Assembly: GCF_018263925.1 (NCBI RefSeq) | Contig: NZ_JAEVHF010000006.1 | Location: forward strand, 124,001-188,000 | From: Kistimonas asteriae | GTDB lineage: Bacteria; Pseudomonadota; Gammaproteobacteria; Pseudomonadales; Endozoicomonadaceae | Direction of reading: 5' to 3' | Length of the DNA stretch: 64,000 nt | In this document: positions 56,245 through 64,000 of the stretch, piece by piece | Position numbering within the stretch: position 1 is the stretch's first letter | Layout: each line of letters begins with the position of its first letter | Notes under the pieces: generated by a model | Database searches by the model: none | What the model saw: only the letters and a program-made list of their open reading frames with translations | Told to the model about the DNA's origin: nothing | Translations under genes and position numbers: made by a program

Positions 56245-56811
56245 TTAGCGCACTACCCGGTAAACCGTTTCCCCACTGCTACCTATCGGTTCATACCAGG
56301 TATCACTGGCTTTCCAGTAAATCCTGTTATTTTCCCGTACTTCCACGGCGCCGGCAGGCAGCTTGTCGATGACCGCTCCCGCCGGTGCGGGGACGCTGCG
56401 ATATTGCCCTGACGATGTCCTGTCATAAAAAACACCATCGCGGTAATAGTAAAGCTTGCCTTTGACATACAGGCTTGTATACGACGCAACGTGCACATTA
56501 GGACCGGGAGACGCAACGGGAACCACAACGGTGACCGGTGGCTCGACCACAATATACGTACCCCCCTGGCGCTGGTAATACACATTGTCGACCACGTAGT
56601 AGGTGGCACCGGCAACAACCAGTGACCGCCAGCCTACGGGAAGCACTGCCACCCTCACACCGATTGCGGGTCTGACCACCGGGGGACCGGGACGATAAGC
56701 AGGGTGTCGATGTCCAGGCCCCACACCGTGCATTGGTGCGGCATGCGCAATGCCGGCGAGCCCCAAAAGCAATAGCGACATCACAGACAGCGACAAACGA
56801 TGAAGACTCAT
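56245..56811 (-). CDS. Exported DUF6515-like protein
   Basis: A 188-residue protein with a signal peptide (LSVMSLLLLGLAGIAHA) and a Pro/His/Arg-rich stretch (GHRHPAYRPGPPV). Then come beta-hairpin units of the kind Tyr-Tyr-x-x-Gly-Val-Phe-Tyr: YYVVDNVYYQRQGGTYIVVE, KLYYYRDGVFYDR and IYWKASDTWYEP, ending YRVVR. This is the DUF6515 pattern of periplasmic or surface proteins of unknown role. It lies 180 bases upstream of the OmpA-like gene on the same strand. Confidence 0.75.
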   Translation of the reverse strand: MSLHRLSLSVMSLLLLGLAGIAHAAPMHGVGPGHRHPAYRPGPPVVRPAIGVRVAVLPVGWRSLVVAGATYYVVDNVYYQRQGGTYIVVEPPVTVVVPVASPGPNVHVASYTSLYVKGKLYYYRDGVFYDRTSSGQYRSVPAPAGAVIDKLPAGAVEVRENNRIYWKASDTWYEPIGSSGETVYRVVR

Positions 56812-57097
56812 TCTTTGATCCCTCTTCGAAACCTCTATGACAAATCCCGTTTTTCAGAACAATGCATACTCTATAGTCATCATGATCAATGAATGCATGG
56901 GTAAGTTGTCATAACTGTATCAGGTTGTATCAAACAGCTTCGGTGTATTGCCTGACCAATCCCCTTGAAGAAATGCGTCCTGTTTTTATTCTGATAAATC
57001 CTGTCCATCGCCCCTGCAAATAACGTCAAATGTCTTTTATTAACAAGGAAGTAATGAAAAAATACCGCCCGACATATAAGACATAAGACGTTAAATA

Positions 57098-57832
57098 ATG
57101 AGACGTTCCTTATTCGCAGTCGTGTTGCTGACACTACTGACGCACTCCGCCTATGCCTACGTAAGCAATACCATCAAGCCCCCCCAGAGCTTTAGTCAGG
57201 CCAAGAGGGTGGCTGCCAGGTTATACGAAGACAACCCCTTCACCTTCTACTGTGGCTGCCCGCAATACCAGCAGGGCAAAAAGCTGATACCAGATCTTAA
57301 CGCCTGCGGCTACCAGGTCCGAAAGCAGGAAAGACGCGCGTCACGCGTGGAATGGGAACATGTGGTTCCCGCGTGGAGCTTCGGCCACCAGCTGCAATGC
57401 TGGCAACAGGGAGGACGCAAGAATTGTTCAAAGAAAAGCCAGCAATTCCGGATTATGGAAGCGGATCTGCACAATCTGGTGCCAGCCGTTGGTGAAATCA
57501 ACGGCGATCGCTCGAATTACCGCTTCAGCCTGTTGCCACAAACCCAGGGGCAATATGGTCAGTGCGCCTTCAAGGTCGATTTCAAAGCGAGAAAAGCAGA
57601 ACCACCGCCGGTCACACGCGGCATGATCGCCAGGATTTACCTGTACATGGCCGATGAATACAAACTGAGACTGAGCCAGCAGGATCGCAAGCTGTATGAA
57701 GCCTGGGATCGCTCCTGGCCGGTATCTGCGTGGGAAGAGGAACGGGACAAGCGGATTGGTCAGATTACCGGCAAGCGTAATCCTTACGTCGACCGACGTA
57801 TCAACGAAAACACAATGCTCTCAAACCGTTGA
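57098..57832 (+). CDS. endA: Periplasmic endonuclease I
   Basis: A secreted non-specific DNase. After a signal peptide ([16 protein letters not shown], mature near Tyr21) the domain has [13 protein letters not shown] with catalytic His88 and [23 protein letters not shown] with metal-binding Asn, the EndA/NucM beta-beta-alpha metal motif. Several Cys ([28 protein letters not shown]) form the disulfides that make it active only outside the cytosol. The 244 residues fit. The ribosome site is weak. Confidence 0.95.
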   Translation: MRRSLFAVVLLTLLTHSAYAYVSNTIKPPQSFSQAKRVAARLYEDNPFTFYCGCPQYQQGKKLIPDLNACGYQVRKQERRASRVEWEHVVPAWSFGHQLQCWQQGGRKNCSKKSQQFRIMEADLHNLVPAVGEINGDRSNYRFSLLPQTQGQYGQCAFKVDFKARKAEPPPVTRGMIARIYLYMADEYKLRLSQQDRKLYEAWDRSWPVSAWEEERDKRIGQITGKRNPYVDRRINENTMLSNR

Positions 57833-57889
57833 GAACAGACATAGTCACAACCTGTCAGTTACCACGACGTCCAGTCTTCTGATCTTATG

Positions 57890-57927
57890 GCAGCTGCTGG
57901 GAGCGGATGGCTCCCGGCAGCTGCTTT
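57890..57927. terminator. Strong hairpin between endA and scsD
   Basis: A 15-bp stem (57890-57904 with 57910-57924) containing one T-G position, with a 5-base loop and TTT after it. It lies between the convergent endA and scsD genes. Confidence 0.8.
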
Positions 57928-57930
57928 CCG

Positions 57931-58428
57931 CTAAAGCAACATCATTCGTAACCTGAGACCCAGCTCGGTGGTATAGCCCGTTGTCACCGAGCGAATCTCC
58001 CCATTTTTAACAATGGCAAATGCCGGTGTTGCCTGCACACCCCACTCTCTGACCATCATGCCACCCTCATCATTGATGGTGGCAAAGTCCAATGTATGCG
58101 CAGCAAGATAACGGCTGACACGATCATCATTACCGGATGCCATGGCAACGGATATCACCGGATAATCACTGGCAATATCACTGACCGCAGGGCTGACAAC
58201 CCGGCAGACCGAGCACCAGCTGGCCCAGAAATACACTAGTACAGTCTCATCTTTGGATGCTTCCCCAAGATTAAAACGACTACCATCTAATGTTGTTCCC
58301 ATTAAAACCGGCACGTCTCCTGAGGGCATATTTCGCTGCAGGTAGAGGTTGTATGCGGTCATGACACCCACTGCAATCAACAGGGTCAGCACGCCTTCCC
58401 GTATGAACTTACTCAGACGTTTTTTCAT
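57931..58428 (-). CDS. scsD: Membrane-tethered thioredoxin-like protein, ScsD type
   Basis: A 165-residue thioredoxin-fold protein anchored by an N-terminal membrane segment (LTLLIAVGVMTAYNLYL). The active site is WCSVC with Cys72 and Cys75, in VLVYFWASWCSVCRV, and the cis-Pro loop is VQATPAFAIV. In Salmonella, ScsB feeds electrons to ScsC and ScsD in copper and oxidative stress. Its start overlaps the end of scsC by 20 bases, so the two are co-translated. Confidence 0.85.
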   Translation of the reverse strand: MKKRLSKFIREGVLTLLIAVGVMTAYNLYLQRNMPSGDVPVLMGTTLDGSRFNLGEASKDETVLVYFWASWCSVCRVVSPAVSDIASDYPVISVAMASGNDDRVSRYLAAHTLDFATINDEGGMMVREWGVQATPAFAIVKNGEIRSVTTGYTTELGLRLRMMLL

Positions 58429-59149
58429 GGCGCGCTTGTCCTTGCAGATGGGTGCGAATCAGGTTCGTCAATGCCTGCTCATCTTTGAATCCAACAACGA
58501 TCTGGTCGGGAAAAACCAGCGAGGGTGTACCACCAATACCCAGCGCTTCAGCAAGCCCAAGATTCTGGTACAGGTGCATCGTCACATCAGGTCCCATTGC
58601 CTTTTTCAGCGCTTTGGGGTCCAGCCCTTCCGCATCCAGCGTTGCCTGAATTGAACGATGAGTATGCGCACCGGGTTTGGCCATAAGACGTCGATGGAAA
58701 TCGCTGTACTGCTCCGGCGTCTGGCGATAAACCGCCAGCGCCAGTTCCGCCGCTTCAAATGAAGAGGCTGTCAGAATGGGCATATCCTTGTAGACAACAC
58801 GCACCTGCGGGAATTGCCGGGTTATTTCCTGCAATATCGCATCCTGTCGTTTACAGAAGGCGCAGTTGTAATCAAAAAAGTAGGCAATGGTCAGCTGGCC
58901 ACCCTGCTTTCCCTGAAACGGATCATGAGGGTTTTCAAACAATGCCTGATGGTGTGCTTTGATAGCTCGCTGCTCCATGAGACGACGGGCTTTCATCCAA
59001 TGATTGAGTGAGTCACCGGTTTCCAGATTGTCTGACATGTTGATCTGAACCGTAGCCTCGGCAGGGTTCACCTGAGCCGTCACTGTTCCTGCCATCAACA
59101 CCAGAGATGACAGGAAGAAGCTCGCTATTACTTTCAACCATTGTTTCAT
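58409..59149 (-). CDS. scsC: Periplasmic DsbA-family oxidoreductase, ScsC type
   Basis: A signal peptide (FFLSSLVLMAGTVTA) precedes a DsbA-fold domain with CAFC at 96-99 in FFDYNCAFCKRQDA and the helical insert before GIGGTPSLVFPDQIVVGF, whose TP is the cis-Pro loop. The 50 or so residues before the domain (LNHWMKARRLMEQRAIKAHHQ) resemble the ScsC oligomerisation stalk. Its ATG overlaps the scsB stop in ATGA, and AGGAG lies upstream. Confidence 0.85.
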   Translation of the reverse strand: MKQWLKVIASFFLSSLVLMAGTVTAQVNPAEATVQINMSDNLETGDSLNHWMKARRLMEQRAIKAHHQALFENPHDPFQGKQGGQLTIAYFFDYNCAFCKRQDAILQEITRQFPQVRVVYKDMPILTASSFEAAELALAVYRQTPEQYSDFHRRLMAKPGAHTHRSIQATLDAEGLDPKALKKAMGPDVTMHLYQNLGLAEALGIGGTPSLVFPDQIVVGFKDEQALTNLIRTHLQGQARHEKTSE

Positions 59150-61242
59150 TTGCCAATCTCCTGTGTACCTGCAGCCTGGTTCAGAGCATTCAGGACACCA
59201 TCACGGGTCAGCAGTACCGGCAGGGCAATGCCTGCTTTTGCACCGGGTCCGTAGACGATATTGAACGGCACGCCATAGCGGTTGTGTTTATTGAGAAACT
59301 GGCTGATGACATCGGAAGGCCGGGTCCAGTCTCCCTGCATCAACACGACACCGGGCGCATTGAGGGCTTCAGCCACGGCGCCCCGGTTCAATACGCTGGC
59401 CTTGTTAGCCTTGCAGGTGATGCACCAGTCAGCCGTGACATCAACAAATACCACCTTGCCGGTCATCACGTGGGATTCTATTTTGCTTTCATCAAACGGC
59501 GTCCAGTTCAGCACCGATTCCTGTTGTGTGCCTTTTTCAAACGCGCCCAGAATCCAGCCGCCAGACATGACCAGTCCGAGTGACAGGCACAATGCGGCAA
59601 CAAAAGCCAACCCCCGCCCGACAGCCGGCTGTCTGCTGCGAATCATCGAGAAAGCCAGCAGCAATACAGGCCCCGCCGCTACCAGCAGCACCCAGATCAT
59701 CGACATGTGACTGTGCAATAGGCTGATCAGCCAGAATGTGGTACCCAACAACAACAGCGCCAATACACGACGAAGAACATTCATCCAGGGACCGGGCTTC
59801 GGTAACAGACGAACCAGACTCGGGCGGAGAGAGACCAACAGATAGGGGGCCGCCATGCCGATACCCAACGATGTAAAGATCATCCACAAGGTGAGAGGAT
59901 CTGACACCAGCGCGAAGGCCACCGCTGTCCCCAGGAAAGGTGCAGAGCAGGGTGTCGCCAGCAGGGTTGCAAACATCCCCTGTATAAAGTGACCAGCGAG
60001 GCCATCATCACCCGTCTGGGCAATCCTTGACGACCAGGCGACCGGCAACCGAATGTCGAAACAGGACAACAGGTTCGCTGCAAAAGCCGTGGTCACCAGC
60101 ACCATGAAGCCAATGAACCAGGGATTCTGAAACTGGATACCCCAGCCAATCTGGGCACCGAACGTTTTGAGAGCTAACAGCCCTGCCGCCAGCAGCCAGA
60201 ATGAAAAAAGAATACCCGCCGCGACACTCAGGAACTGCCGACGGACCTGTCCCTGGGATTGCCCTGATGCCATCACCAGTGAAGAGAGCTTCATGCCCAA
60301 TACCGGCAGAACACAAGGCATCAAATTCAGTATCAGCCCCCCGAGGAATGCAAGGCCGATAAGATATAAAAGGCTATTGTCATTGGTATCATCAGCAACC
60401 GTTCCGCTCCGGACAACCACCGGTATCTCTTTCGCGTAGTCGCCACTGATGACGGTAACGGCCAGTGTCTGATTATTGAGATCGACATCACCCAACCAGC
60501 TACTGACAGAAACAGTCGCCTTCAGTTGTTCGCCCTGATAACGAATGTCTGGCACACCGAAGATCACATCCTCCATGCCATCAATGATCACATCCGGTGT
60601 CTTCCAACCATCACTGCGCACTGCCGTCACACGCACGATCTGCTGACTGGCATCCCAGACAGCCGTTACTTCACCAATACCACTGTCAGGCATTAATGTC
60701 GGCACGCGGGACAATGCCTTATCAACCGCGAAAGCCGCTGCCGGGTCAGGCGTTAACGCTGACGGGATAAAGGAAAGATCCAGCTGATAATCGGTGAGGA
60801 CACAGATGGTTGTGCAGGATGAAAGACGGAAGTCACCCAATAGCCTGACGGGCTGGTCGAAATCCTCAACCTGAAACACCAGGGGAAACACGACGGTCTT
60901 CTTATAGCCGAGCGCATGTATTCCCAGTAATTCAAAACGCTCAGGTAATGGCCAGAGCCATTCAACCTGCTTCAGGTTACCGGAATCCAGCCATTTCGCT
61001 TCAGGTGCAATCCCGCCTTCACCGGGCGATCGCCAATAGGTTTTCCAGTCATCATTCAGCTGAACTTCCAGACCACCGGTCACAGTGCCTGCAACCGGAT
61101 CCGTTTCACCCGTGAGCAGCAACCGTACTTTGGCATTCGGCTGTTGCGGACTCACCAGCCATTCGGTGCTGAGCGCAAAACCGACCCGCGACATCAGGAG
61201 CAGGCATAGCGTGACCAGCCCCACATAAAACTGTTTTTTCAT
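59146..61242 (-). CDS. scsB: DsbD-like thiol reductase, ScsB type
   Basis: Carries electrons across the inner membrane to periplasmic thiol proteins. From ATG 61242 (MKKQFYVGLVTLCLLLMSRVGFA) there is a signal peptide, a DsbC-like beta domain with a CTTICVLTDYQLDL region, eight hydrophobic helices (GLAFLGGLILNLMPCVLPVLGMKL is the first, with Cys and Pro of the DsbD core; GMFATLLATPCSAPFLGTAVAFA a later one), and a C-terminal thioredoxin domain with DWCITCKANK. At 698 residues it fits ScsB. The first gene of scsB-scsC-scsD. Confidence 0.92.
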   Translation of the reverse strand: MKKQFYVGLVTLCLLLMSRVGFALSTEWLVSPQQPNAKVRLLLTGETDPVAGTVTGGLEVQLNDDWKTYWRSPGEGGIAPEAKWLDSGNLKQVEWLWPLPERFELLGIHALGYKKTVVFPLVFQVEDFDQPVRLLGDFRLSSCTTICVLTDYQLDLSFIPSALTPDPAAAFAVDKALSRVPTLMPDSGIGEVTAVWDASQQIVRVTAVRSDGWKTPDVIIDGMEDVIFGVPDIRYQGEQLKATVSVSSWLGDVDLNNQTLAVTVISGDYAKEIPVVVRSGTVADDTNDNSLLYLIGLAFLGGLILNLMPCVLPVLGMKLSSLVMASGQSQGQVRRQFLSVAAGILFSFWLLAAGLLALKTFGAQIGWGIQFQNPWFIGFMVLVTTAFAANLLSCFDIRLPVAWSSRIAQTGDDGLAGHFIQGMFATLLATPCSAPFLGTAVAFALVSDPLTLWMIFTSLGIGMAAPYLLVSLRPSLVRLLPKPGPWMNVLRRVLALLLLGTTFWLISLLHSHMSMIWVLLVAAGPVLLLAFSMIRSRQPAVGRGLAFVAALCLSLGLVMSGGWILGAFEKGTQQESVLNWTPFDESKIESHVMTGKVVFVDVTADWCITCKANKASVLNRGAVAEALNAPGVVLMQGDWTRPSDVISQFLNKHNRYGVPFNIVYGPGAKAGIALPVLLTRDGVLNALNQAAGTQEIGK

Positions 61243-61318
61243 CGTTCTACAAAATCCATAGATAGCAATTATCCGGGCGACTATCAAAAGTCACCCGCCC
61301 TGCAGGTTGTATTGCTAT

Positions 61319-61687
61319 CTATTCCCTGAACGTGCAGAACAGCACATGACGCCTGAGCAACGGTGGATCAGGCGAAGAGAGGACATGCCAGCCGATACGC
61401 TGAAGAAGGGTAACAAGCAGAATAACGGTAAACAGTGACAACAGCATGGGCAGCTCGACGATTTCACCACCACGTAACAGTTGGTCGGTCAGTTCACAGT
61501 CATCAGCATCGGCAGTAACCGCTGAATCCTGATGAGCCAGGTCACTCACAGTCACCGTTGTCGGACAGGCCATTACCAGCCCGGCGCGTTGCACCAGGCA
61601 GATTGTCATAACAACCAGCAACGCCAGGCAGGCCAGATAAAGCCCCTGATCTTTTCGACGTTGTGATTGAAGTAATGACATGTTCAT
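61319..61687 (-). CDS. Small bitopic membrane protein upstream of scsB
   Basis: A protein of 122 residues from ATG 61687 (MNMSLLQSQRRKDQG). Two hydrophobic segments (LYLACLALLVVMTICLV and LPMLLSLFTVILLVTLLQ) flank a periplasm-facing loop of 45 residues with two Cys (MACPTTVT, ADDCELTDQLL). Small proteins of this type precede scsB in other bacteria and may be copper-linked, which is inference. It lies 76 bases upstream of scsB on the same strand. A longer start at 61777 is possible. Confidence 0.6.
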   Translation of the reverse strand: MNMSLLQSQRRKDQGLYLACLALLVVMTICLVQRAGLVMACPTTVTVSDLAHQDSAVTADADDCELTDQLLRGGEIVELPMLLSLFTVILLVTLLQRIGWHVLSSPDPPLLRRHVLFCTFRE

Positions 61688-61856
61688 AGCCGGCAAGCTT
61701 ATGGCGGCGTACTGCAAATCGCAAGCGGGCATTGGTTCATCTGTCTGACAAAACTGGGAGGCGGATTTGACCAACACAATAGAGCCGTATGCGTCGTAAG
61801 GCGATTAACGCTAATGCAGGTCATGAAAGTGTACGATGATACAGAGAGAGCAGGAA

Positions 61857-61884
61857 GGCAGTTTCCGATCACACAGAAACTGCC
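61857..61884 (-). terminator. Hairpin after the DUF2726 gene
   Basis: GGCAGTTTC (61857-61865) and GAAACTGCC (61876-61884) pair perfectly with a 10-base loop, 8 bases beyond the stop; minus-strand follow-up is TTCC. Possible terminator. Confidence 0.55.
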
Positions 61885-61892
61885 TGATGGCA

Positions 61893-62606
61893 CTAGCTGG
61901 ATATTTTACCGGGAATCATAACCGCCGTGCGGCATTCGGGATAACTGCTGCAAATCCAGGCTTCCCGTCCGGCATGCTTACCCTGCTTCAGGGTATGACG
62001 CGCCATGCCACCGCCACACTTGCCGCAAATCCGCGTTTCCGGCCGCTTCGGTTGCTCACTGACAGCCTTGCGTACGGAAGCAGAACCGATCACTTCGCTG
62101 CCCTGATTACCGTGTTCAATCCCCGTCGCGATATACACATCTTCCCGCAGCGTCCGTACGTCCAGCAAACCACCTGTCTCATAGACCAGCAGCGGAAGGC
62201 CAGCCTTGTCAAACCAGCCCCGCATCTGATCAATGCGACGACGCCCTTTCTTGGTGCTGCGATCCGCCAGCAAAATCGCGCAACGTGGCGCCAGCGAACG
62301 GCGTTCACACAACAGGATGTCAAACCGGGCTTTTCGGAAACGTGCAGACATCGGACGCTGCTGCTCATCAGTAAAGAGCACCTCGCCCAACACAGGATTT
62401 CGAAACAGGCAGAAATGCTCCCTGACCGCCACATCCAGCAGGCCATAGAATGAGCGTTCCGAACCATCAAAGAAAGGTTTGCGAATATGTACGCCGGTGT
62501 CCCTGCGTATGCGCGAGACGATCGCCACGGTAAGGGTCGCCAACAGCGCGATGCAAACGACAATAGCGATATAGGGGATTTGGGTTTCAATCATCGTGCT
62601 ATCCAT
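61893..62606 (-). CDS. DUF2726 protein with C-terminal zinc ribbon
   Basis: A protein of about 237 residues: an N-terminal membrane helix (PYIAIVVCIALLATLTVAIV), a DUF2726 domain (ERSFYGLLDVAVREHFCLFRNP, FDILLCERRSLAPRCAILLADR; the family has a nuclease-like fold), and a C-terminal zinc ribbon of topoisomerase type (CGKCGGGM...AWICSSYPECRTAV). Function unknown; the ribbon suggests nucleic-acid contact. Starts at 62606 or 62594 are plausible. Confidence 0.8.
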   Translation of the reverse strand: MDSTMIETQIPYIAIVVCIALLATLTVAIVSRIRRDTGVHIRKPFFDGSERSFYGLLDVAVREHFCLFRNPVLGEVLFTDEQQRPMSARFRKARFDILLCERRSLAPRCAILLADRSTKKGRRRIDQMRGWFDKAGLPLLVYETGGLLDVRTLREDVYIATGIEHGNQGSEVIGSASVRKAVSEQPKRPETRICGKCGGGMARHTLKQGKHAGREAWICSSYPECRTAVMIPGKISS

Positions 62607-62684
62607 TTCAGCGTCGTTTCCCAATCTCTCGATGCGTTATCCATAAAACCGCACTGTTCATAAATAGTACAACAGTTTCTGACT

Positions 62685-62978
62685 TTATTCGCCAGTCTCA
62701 ATACCCAGCATGTCAGGCAGGATAGCGGGTGCAATAATCCGTATGCGCTTTTCCCGGCTTAATTCCCCCCCAATAATCTCAACATTCCGACGTGGCACAC
62801 CAAAACATTTAGCCAGGAATTTCATCAGGTAGGCATTGGCCTTGCCTTCGACCGGTGGCGCCTTGATACGAACTTTCAGGCTATCGCCATGCAGTCCGGC
62901 AAATTCATCTTTACTGGCCCGGGGTTGTAAATGGCAGGCAATCACAAGGTCTTTACCCTGCCAGCGATAAAACGACAT
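62685..62978 (-). CDS. yggU: DUF167/YggU family protein
   Basis: A 97-residue protein from ATG 62978 (MSFYRWQGKDLVIACHLQPRASKDEF). Family features: LQPRASKDE, GDSLKVRIKAPPVEGKANAYLMKFLAKCF and ISG-like EIIGGELSREKRIRI. Small conserved protein without an established function, often near yggT or stress genes. A start at 63038 is also in frame. Confidence 0.88.
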   Translation of the reverse strand: MSFYRWQGKDLVIACHLQPRASKDEFAGLHGDSLKVRIKAPPVEGKANAYLMKFLAKCFGVPRRNVEIIGGELSREKRIRIIAPAILPDMLGIETGE

Positions 62979-63151
62979 ACAACTTCTCCACTGACGAACA
63001 TCCCCGTTCCCTGTAGTATCGGTACACAACCCGATCACTGAATACTACCAGAAAGAAACTGGCACCAAGCCAGTATTCCGGTCATTGATGTCCGTCAACC
63101 CGAAACAGTGATTCAATCACTACTATGAGAATAAACGGGGAGGAGAACCGA

Positions 63152-64000
63152 ATGCAGGAATTCAGAAAAATCCTGGTCGCCATCACCAACGCGCATACCA
63201 GCAAGGCGGAACTGGTGCAGGCCATTACCTTGGCCGCCGACAACCAGGCGGAACTGACCTTCGTGAGCATTGTTCAACCGGCCTGGTTTGAAAATCCGCT
63301 ACTGTCACGCGATGACTTTCAATCCTTCTGGGATGAGCATCTACTGGCCATTGCCCAGCCAGCTATGGATGCGGGGATCTCCGTGACAACCCGGCAGATC
63401 TGTGGCCATCCATTCCACGAAGTGATCCGCCTGGTGGAAACGGAAGGGTATGACCTGGTCGTCAAACTGGCAGAGCCCAGCGGCGTCTTCAACAGACGTC
63501 AACTGACAGGTAATGACCTGAATCTGTTGCGCCGCTGCCCCTGCCCGGTCTGGATGATGCAGGATAAAGACGCGGAACAAGTGGCACAGACACCAGTCAT
63601 TCTCGTCGCCCTCGACACCAGCACCGATACACCGGAACAAATCGCCCTCAACCGAAAACTGCTAGCCAGCGCTGACCATCTGGCCCTGCAGGAAAAAGCC
63701 AACCTGCATGTGCTTCATGTCTGGGATCTTTATGGCGAAGACCGCCTTCAGGGACCTTTCATCAATATGTCCCGCGAACAGGTCAATGAACTACTGAAGG
63801 AAACGGAAACCACCAACCGTGAACGCCTCAACGCCCTGGTCACCACCAATGGTATCGGTGATGCAGCACAGTGCCACCTGATGCGAGGCCGTGCGTCCCA
63901 TGAAATTCAGAAACTGGCGGCGTCCATTAAGGCCGATCTGGTTATCATGGGCACGGCGGGCAGAGTCGGGCTAGCCGCCTTTGTGGTGGGCAATACGGCA
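63152..64000 (+). CDS. Tandem universal stress protein, UspE-like, 3' end cut by window
   Basis: From ATG 63152, preceded by GGGGAGGAG, the frame is open to the window end (283 codons). It encodes two Usp domains: MQEFRKILVAITNAHTSKAEL to about residue 138 (CPCPVWMMQD), and a second beginning VILVALDTSTDT and reaching ADLVIMGTAGRVGLAAFVVGNTA, the Usp nucleotide-binding signature. The NLLRRCPCPVWMM segment matches the UspE type. Its role in stress survival is by family. Confidence 0.9.
   Translation, partial: MQEFRKILVAITNAHTSKAELVQAITLAADNQAELTFVSIVQPAWFENPLLSRDDFQSFWDEHLLAIAQPAMDAGISVTTRQICGHPFHEVIRLVETEGYDLVVKLAEPSGVFNRRQLTGNDLNLLRRCPCPVWMMQDKDAEQVAQTPVILVALDTSTDTPEQIALNRKLLASADHLALQEKANLHVLHVWDLYGEDRLQGPFINMSREQVNELLKETETTNRERLNALVTTNGIGDAAQCHLMRGRASHEIQKLAASIKADLVIMGTAGRVGLAAFVVGNTA

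Overview
The window reads as a chromosomal segment of a host-associated marine gammaproteobacterium. The housekeeping backbone (coaBC-dut-algC-argB, pyrE/crc, rph/yicC, gmk-rpoZ-spoT, ridA, oxyR-recG, hupB, rubredoxin, phoBR, ubiCA) follows an order familiar from Pseudomonas and its relatives. Between these blocks sit A+T-richer genes of a kind expected in a bacterium living with animal hosts: ankyrin-repeat proteins, two secreted trypsin-like proteases, a calpain-like protein and a Fic-like/ankyrin fusion. This mixture resembles Endozoicomonadaceae, but that placement is inference from gene content only.

Layout. 1-0.8 kb: end of a minor-pilin cluster (fimT, then a frame-broken pilV). 0.9-9.4 kb: GYD protein, coaBC, dut, an algC with a long membrane-anchored N-terminus, argB, slmA, a DUF4124 protein and pyrE. 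9.4-11.2 kb: an orphan polytopic membrane protein behind two palindromes. 11.3-17.6 kb: crc, rph, yicC, gmk, rpoZ, spoT. 17.6-24.1 kb: small proteins, a proline-rich prepilin, ridA, an SDR protein, oxyR, recG. 24.2-25.6 kb: calpain-like protein. 25.7-27.65 kb: arsR-arsC-acr3 with two inverted-repeat operators. 27.7-33.5 kb: SCP2-like protein, HU, rubredoxin, PEBP lipoprotein, phoR/phoB with a Pho box, ubiA, ubiC. 33.7-39.5 kb: two paralogous trypsins flanking a patatin, an amino-acid exporter and an ankyrin protein. 39.7-47.1 kb: GIY-YIG protein, DUF2628 protein, Fic-like/ankyrin protein, a two-component pair resembling PdsS/PdsR of the proteobacterial dedicated sortase system, and another ankyrin protein. 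47.4-52 kb: EamA transporter, ovothiol synthase OvoA, a split PAP2-family membrane protein. 52-57 kb: VOC protein, a 749-residue unknown, an OmpA-like protein resembling PdsO, a DUF6515 protein. 57-64 kb: endonuclease I, an scsBCD-type thiol/copper-stress operon with a small membrane protein, a DUF2726 protein, YggU, and the start of a tandem universal stress protein.

How it fits together. The backbone covers nucleotide, cofactor, stringent-response, phosphate and oxidative-stress functions. Stress and redox functions are unusually dense: oxyR, ovoA, scsBCD, ars, ridA, rubredoxin, usp. The most interesting content is the scattered single-gene insertions of candidate host-interaction proteins. 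The clearest are the calpain-like protein at 24153-25631 and the protein at 40726-42687, which joins a degenerate Fic-like motif to ankyrin repeats. All family assignments come from reading motifs and gene order; no database search was run. No rRNA, tRNA, CRISPR array or insertion sequence was recognised.
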